From Mesorhizobium_G sp050247155 (GTDB lineage Bacteria; Pseudomonadota; Alphaproteobacteria; Rhizobiales; Rhizobiaceae): a DNA stretch of 64,000 nt. Location of the stretch: assembly GCA_050247155.1 (NCBI GenBank), contig JBFWUS010000002.1, positions 62,001 to 126,000 of the forward strand. Direction: 5' to 3'. The translations under genes and the position numbers were made by a program. The notes under the pieces were generated by a model that was given only the letters and a program-made list of their open reading frames with translations, searched no databases and had not been told where the DNA came from. Shown piece by piece: positions 61,097 to 64,000 of this stretch; position 1 is the stretch's first letter; the number at the start of each line of letters is the position of its first letter.

Positions 61097-61144
61097 GGCT
61101 CCATGTCTCCGTTCTGGCGTCACAAGGCTTGCCGCCAGGACAAA

Positions 61145-61723
61145 CTACATGTTCGGCAAATCTCCAGCGAAATGCGCCTCAACGCGCTCGATCAGCCAGT
61201 TCCAGGCCTCGTGTTCGGCCGGACCGGCGGTCTTGTCGATAGAAATCCTTAGATAGGCGATTTCCGCCTCAATCTTGTCGCGCGGCAGCATATGCAGGCG
61301 GCTGGCCAGAATCGCAAGTTCCAGCACGGCCGCCCGGGCGCGGTTCATGCCGGTGAAAGGCGCGTGCGTCTCTTCGGAAATGACGCGACAAAAGAAGCGG
61401 GGCCGGATGCCGTCATCCGTCAAGTTGACAACTTTCAGCATCGAATGCGCCAACGCCGCCTCGATGCGCGGCACGGCGCTGCCGGGAATCGGAACTGTCG
61501 GCCATTCTCTCCGGCCGGTCAGACAGCCGGCGAAAATGCGCACGTCGTCCGTGTAGTTCGCCACCGCGACCGGCACTTCCGCCAGATTGTCCAGGGTCGT
61601 TGAAGGCCGGAACGGTGCGATCACCCAGCCGTCGCGCTCCTGAATGATGCCTAGCGGCGCGATATGCACCTTGCCGGCCTTGTTGACCGTGGTCAGGATG
61701 GTTTCACGGATATAGGGCATCAT
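61145..61723 (-). CDS. DUF447-family protein of the H4MPT cluster
   Basis: A 192-residue protein with a split-barrel flavin-binding-like N-terminus (MPYIRETILTTVNKAGKVHI, APLGI) and a helical C-terminal part (MNRARAAVLELAILASRLHM). DUF447 members occur in methanogens and in bacteria with H4MPT genes. Its start overlaps the stop of the dihydropteroate synthase-like gene by 4 bp (ATGA), tying it to that gene. The reaction is unknown; the flavin fold suggests a reductive step. Confidence 0.85.
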   Translation of the reverse strand: MMPYIRETILTTVNKAGKVHIAPLGIIQERDGWVIAPFRPSTTLDNLAEVPVAVANYTDDVRIFAGCLTGRREWPTVPIPGSAVPRIEAALAHSMLKVVNLTDDGIRPRFFCRVISEETHAPFTGMNRARAAVLELAILASRLHMLPRDKIEAEIAYLRISIDKTAGPAEHEAWNWLIERVEAHFAGDLPNM

Positions 61724-63114
61724 CTTTTCTTCTTCGCCTGCAGCGTATGTCCCGCTTCCTTGAGGCGCGTTCGGTCTTCTTCCGGCAACGCCGAACCGAC
61801 GCCCCAGTTCAGCGGCTCGTCCTGTACATAGCGTTTGCCCAGTCGCCAGGCGGTCTCGGCCTTCATCAGTTCCGCGCCGAGATAGAAGGCGTGCGGGCCG
61901 TCAGACCCGACTTGCAATCTGTCGAACAACGAGAAAGCGTCTCGCGCCACGTGGTGCCCCTTGGCGTTGAAAACATGGATTCCGTCTTCGGCGGTCATGA
62001 TGCGGAAATTGGCATCGCGGACATCCGCCGCGAGCGCCGCGATATCGGCGAGCGATGCCGGATAAGGCTTGCGGTCATGCACCTGCAGGAGCCCAGCATG
62101 ATATCCGCGCGGCAAGGCGGCATCATTGCGCGCGGCGAACAGCACGCGCCGGGCGACATCATGCTCTTCGACCGTTCGGCGCGTATGCGGACTGACATGG
62201 ACGACGAGCACGTTGCGGACAGCAAGTTCCGAACAGAGGCCCGCGAGGACGGCAGTAATGCCTGACGTGTCGGCGTCGGTCAGCTCGGTGAGATTGCCAG
62301 TACCCATGAGCAACTCGATCTCCGGCCAACGGCGGCGCGCCTCGATGAAGCGGCCGAGCGACGCCGCAAAGCCGAAATGAATAGGGTCGAGCACCGGGTC
62401 GGCGATGAAGGGGATGCGCGCGGCTTCGGCCTTGGCGATGGCGCGGCCGAGCGAATCGAGATCGCCCGGTTGCGAAGGGATCAGCACCGGCGTCACGGCA
62501 TGATCGAAGGCCAGAGGCAGCGTGTTCTCATCGAGACTGAGAACAAAGTCTGCGCCTGCAGCCGCACCCGTTCGAAGCTCCTCGAGATTGGCGGAATCGA
62601 CGCTGACGGAGAAGCCGAGCCGCTTCAATTCCCGCACTGCTTCGGCGAGCTGCGGGAACGGCGTTTCGGGCAGGCAGCCGAGATCGATGACGTCGGTGCC
62701 CGCCGCGCGCAGTGTTTCCGCCCGCGCCACCAGAGCCTCGAGCGTGAGCGTCGGCGCGTCGACGATCTCGGCAAAGATGCGCATGTCGTGCCTCGATAGG
62801 TCCGGCGGTCTGCCAGCGCGACCGAGAAAGGCCGGAAGATCGGCGATTTCGTCCGGGCCACGCACGACCTGAACGTTGAAGTGTCTCTCGAGGCGGTCGA
62901 GATCTCCGCGAAAGCGGCCGGGCAAAACCATACGCATCGTGCCGGCAACGAGCTTGACCCGGCGCAAAATGATGTCCTCGGTCATCAAGGCAGCGACCTT
63001 CACGCCCACATCGACGATGTCCCAGGTAAAATCGGTTTTCCCAAGGCCTGTCAGCAGCCGCTCCAGCCGTACCTTGGCCAGATGGCCGGTCAGAAAGGCG
63101 ATACGATCAGGCAT
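61720..63114 (-). CDS. Dihydropteroate synthase-like protein of the H4MPT cluster
   Basis: A 464-residue protein with an N-terminal region (ILRRVKLVAGTMRMVLPGRF), a pterin-binding-type TIM barrel (DVIDLGCLPETPFPQLAEAV, VSVDSANLEELRTGAAAGAD, FIADPVLDPIHFGFAASLGR, LLMGTGNLTELTDADTSGI) and a C-terminal domain (DGIHVFNAKGHHVARDAFSL). Archaeal relatives were shown to act as dihydropteroate synthase in H4MPT synthesis. A matching function here is likely, coupling pterin with the beta-RFAP-derived unit. It is first of the DUF447 pair. Confidence 0.85.
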   Translation of the reverse strand: MPDRIAFLTGHLAKVRLERLLTGLGKTDFTWDIVDVGVKVAALMTEDIILRRVKLVAGTMRMVLPGRFRGDLDRLERHFNVQVVRGPDEIADLPAFLGRAGRPPDLSRHDMRIFAEIVDAPTLTLEALVARAETLRAAGTDVIDLGCLPETPFPQLAEAVRELKRLGFSVSVDSANLEELRTGAAAGADFVLSLDENTLPLAFDHAVTPVLIPSQPGDLDSLGRAIAKAEAARIPFIADPVLDPIHFGFAASLGRFIEARRRWPEIELLMGTGNLTELTDADTSGITAVLAGLCSELAVRNVLVVHVSPHTRRTVEEHDVARRVLFAARNDAALPRGYHAGLLQVHDRKPYPASLADIAALAADVRDANFRIMTAEDGIHVFNAKGHHVARDAFSLFDRLQVGSDGPHAFYLGAELMKAETAWRLGKRYVQDEPLNWGVGSALPEEDRTRLKEAGHTLQAKKKR

Positions 63115-63156
63115 GAGCTTGGTATGAACCGAGAAGAATTATCTTGTGAGCGCAGG

Positions 63157-63363
63157 CGTTCCACGTTGCCCCTCTGTCCTGTTGGACCCCGGGGCGAGCC
63201 ACGGGTCTCGCCCGTCCTTCGGGACCCCCTCAAGGGGGAGATCACGTGCGTCATCGATGGTGCTGGTCCTGCACCGTTGCTGATTGGCGAAATCAGCGCG
63301 GCCGCCTGATCTCCCTCCTTGTGGGGGAGATGTCCGGCAGGACAGAGGGGGGCAACGTTGAGC
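63157..63363. repeat. Second copy of the long inverted-repeat element, partly degraded
   Basis: The left part (63158-63243) repeats the arm of the 21551-21798 element, with CCACGTTGCCCCTCTGTCCT and CGAGCCACGGGTCTCG. The centre shares GATTGGCGAAATCA. The right arm has lost an internal stretch (about 40 bp) but keeps its outer end, GACAGAGGGGGGCAACGTT. The 266-bp gap between the two genes holds nothing else I can identify. Confidence 0.78.
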
Positions 63364-63380
63364 GCGGCTTGACCCACTGA

Positions 63381-63923
63381 CTAGCCCACCTCCGCCCGCC
63401 GCTTGCGCACCGCCGTTTCCAGCTCGGCCAGTGTCTCGACCACAGTTGTCCGTTCAAAGCTTTTCAGCCGCTCGGTGTTGTCGAGGTCGATCTTGCGCGG
63501 ATAGACCGGCACAGGGCCCGCGGGCGCCATTGTCATCATTTCCGGCGCGGTATCGCAGGCAAACACGATTGACGGCACCCGGCATTTGCCGGCCTGCGCG
63601 AAAACGTTCGTCGGCAAAGTATCGGAAATACCCCAGACGCATTTCGCGACGGTGTTGGACGAGGCGGGCGCGATCACTGCCGTATGGTAGGTGCCGTAAT
63701 AGAAGGCGCCGACCGGCACGGCGCTCGCCGTCTTGTCGTGCAGCACGCGGGTCGTCTTCGGGAAATCGAGCTTCAGCTTGTACATGTGCAGCACTTCGGC
63801 TGCGGCGCGCGACACGAATACATCGCAATGTTCCAGTTCGTGGATCAGCGCGAAACTCTCGGTGAAGAAATGGCCAGACCCCGTCAGCGCCCAGGCCCAG
63901 CGTGGCGTATGCAATTTCGCCAT
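63381..63923 (-). CDS. Archaeal-type flavoprotein, dihydromethanopterin reductase-like
   Basis: A 180-residue flavoprotein of the AfpA/DmrB group. It starts AKLHTPRWAWALTGSGHFFT (FMN-binding start) and has VFVSRAAAEVLHMYKL, IAPASSNTVAKCVWGISDTL and CDTAPEMMTMAPAGPVPVYP. Family members reduce dihydromethanopterin to H4MPT or serve as electron carriers. With the pterin synthesis genes nearby, the reductase role fits well. ATG 63923 lies 3 bp from the stop of an upstream gene on the same strand. Confidence 0.85.
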   Translation of the reverse strand: MAKLHTPRWAWALTGSGHFFTESFALIHELEHCDVFVSRAAAEVLHMYKLKLDFPKTTRVLHDKTASAVPVGAFYYGTYHTAVIAPASSNTVAKCVWGISDTLPTNVFAQAGKCRVPSIVFACDTAPEMMTMAPAGPVPVYPRKIDLDNTERLKSFERTTVVETLAELETAVRKRRAEVG

Positions 63924-63926
63924 CGG

Positions 63927-64000
63927 CTAGCCTGCCTTCCGCACAGGCTCGGCGTGGGCGTCCACGACAACACCCGGAATGCCGCCTTCGGCAAAGGTCT
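63927..64000 (-). CDS. C-terminal end of an unidentified gene (window-edge partial)
   Basis: The last 24 codons of a minus-strand frame ending TAG at 63929-63927, with the peptide TFAEGGIPGVVVDAHAEPVR near the end. It is 3 bp from the flavoprotein start, so it belongs to the same operon and is probably another H4MPT-associated gene. Too little is visible to name it. Confidence 0.5.
   Translation of the reverse strand, partial: TFAEGGIPGVVVDAHAEPVRKAG

Overview
The window reads as the chromosome of a GC-rich alphaproteobacterium, most likely an order Rhizobiales/Hyphomicrobiales member of the Mesorhizobium/Phyllobacteriaceae type. The reasons are the IolC-DUF2090 fusion, rhizobial-style iol, phn and uronate clusters, abundant GC-rich palindromic intergenic repeats, and an archaeal-like tetrahydromethanopterin (H4MPT) C1 set as found in methylotrophic alphaproteobacteria. 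This assignment is inferred from gene content; no rRNA is present. No tRNA, rRNA, CRISPR array or prophage was seen.

Layout. (1) 1-4.8 kb is a decaying sugar region: the end of proC, a dapA-like gene cut by an IS3-family remnant, the tail of a Gfo/Idh/MocA oxidoreductase, a sugar isomerase-like gene with a premature stop, the tail of an ABC ATPase, an intact xylA, and a PfkB kinase tail. (2) 4.8-17.1 kb is a 2-aminoethylphosphonate (AEP) island: a divergent LysR regulator, phnW-phnA-phnY, an FAD/GcvT-type oxidoreductase and a three-gene AEP ABC transporter. (3) 17.4-26.5 kb is myo-inositol catabolism: iolG, an RpiR regulator, iolC-DUF2090, iolD, iolE, iolB and a TIM-barrel gene with a nonsense codon. 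(4) 26.6-31.9 kb is a LysR gene divergent from a non-phosphorylating pentonate pathway to 2-oxoglutarate (sugar-acid dehydratase, keto-deoxy-pentonate dehydratase, semialdehyde dehydrogenase). (5) 32.0-43.2 kb is uronate metabolism: uxaC, a TRAP transporter, a GntR/FadR regulator, kduI, kduD and a KdgF-like cupin on the minus strand, with uxuB, uxuA and an oxidoreductase divergent. (6) 43.5-47.3 kb holds an amine-type FAD oxidase, a TumE/HTH toxin-antitoxin pair and adenine deaminase. (7) 47.3-64 kb is the H4MPT/methanofuran-like formaldehyde oxidation set: fhcBADC, a pterin dehydratase-like gene, beta-RFAP synthase, mtdB, an ATP-grasp gene, mch, a RimK-like gene, a CitG-like gene, fae, a HisA-like gene, an MfnF-like gene, DUF488, DUF447, a dihydropteroate synthase-like gene and an archaeal-type flavoprotein.

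How they work together. Phosphonate carbon can enter central metabolism as acetate while phosphate is released. Inositol, pentonates and uronates feed acetyl-CoA, 2-oxoglutarate and 2-keto-3-deoxygluconate. The Fae-MtdB-Mch-Fhc route oxidises formaldehyde to formate and could take up formaldehyde from demethylation reactions. The FAD/GcvT protein in the phosphonate cluster is a possible source, although no direct genetic link is visible. The most unusual structural feature is a palindromic repeat of 147 bp (49 codons) lying in frame inside fhcB. Eight copies of related palindromic or long inverted-repeat elements were located, mostly between genes of the same operon.
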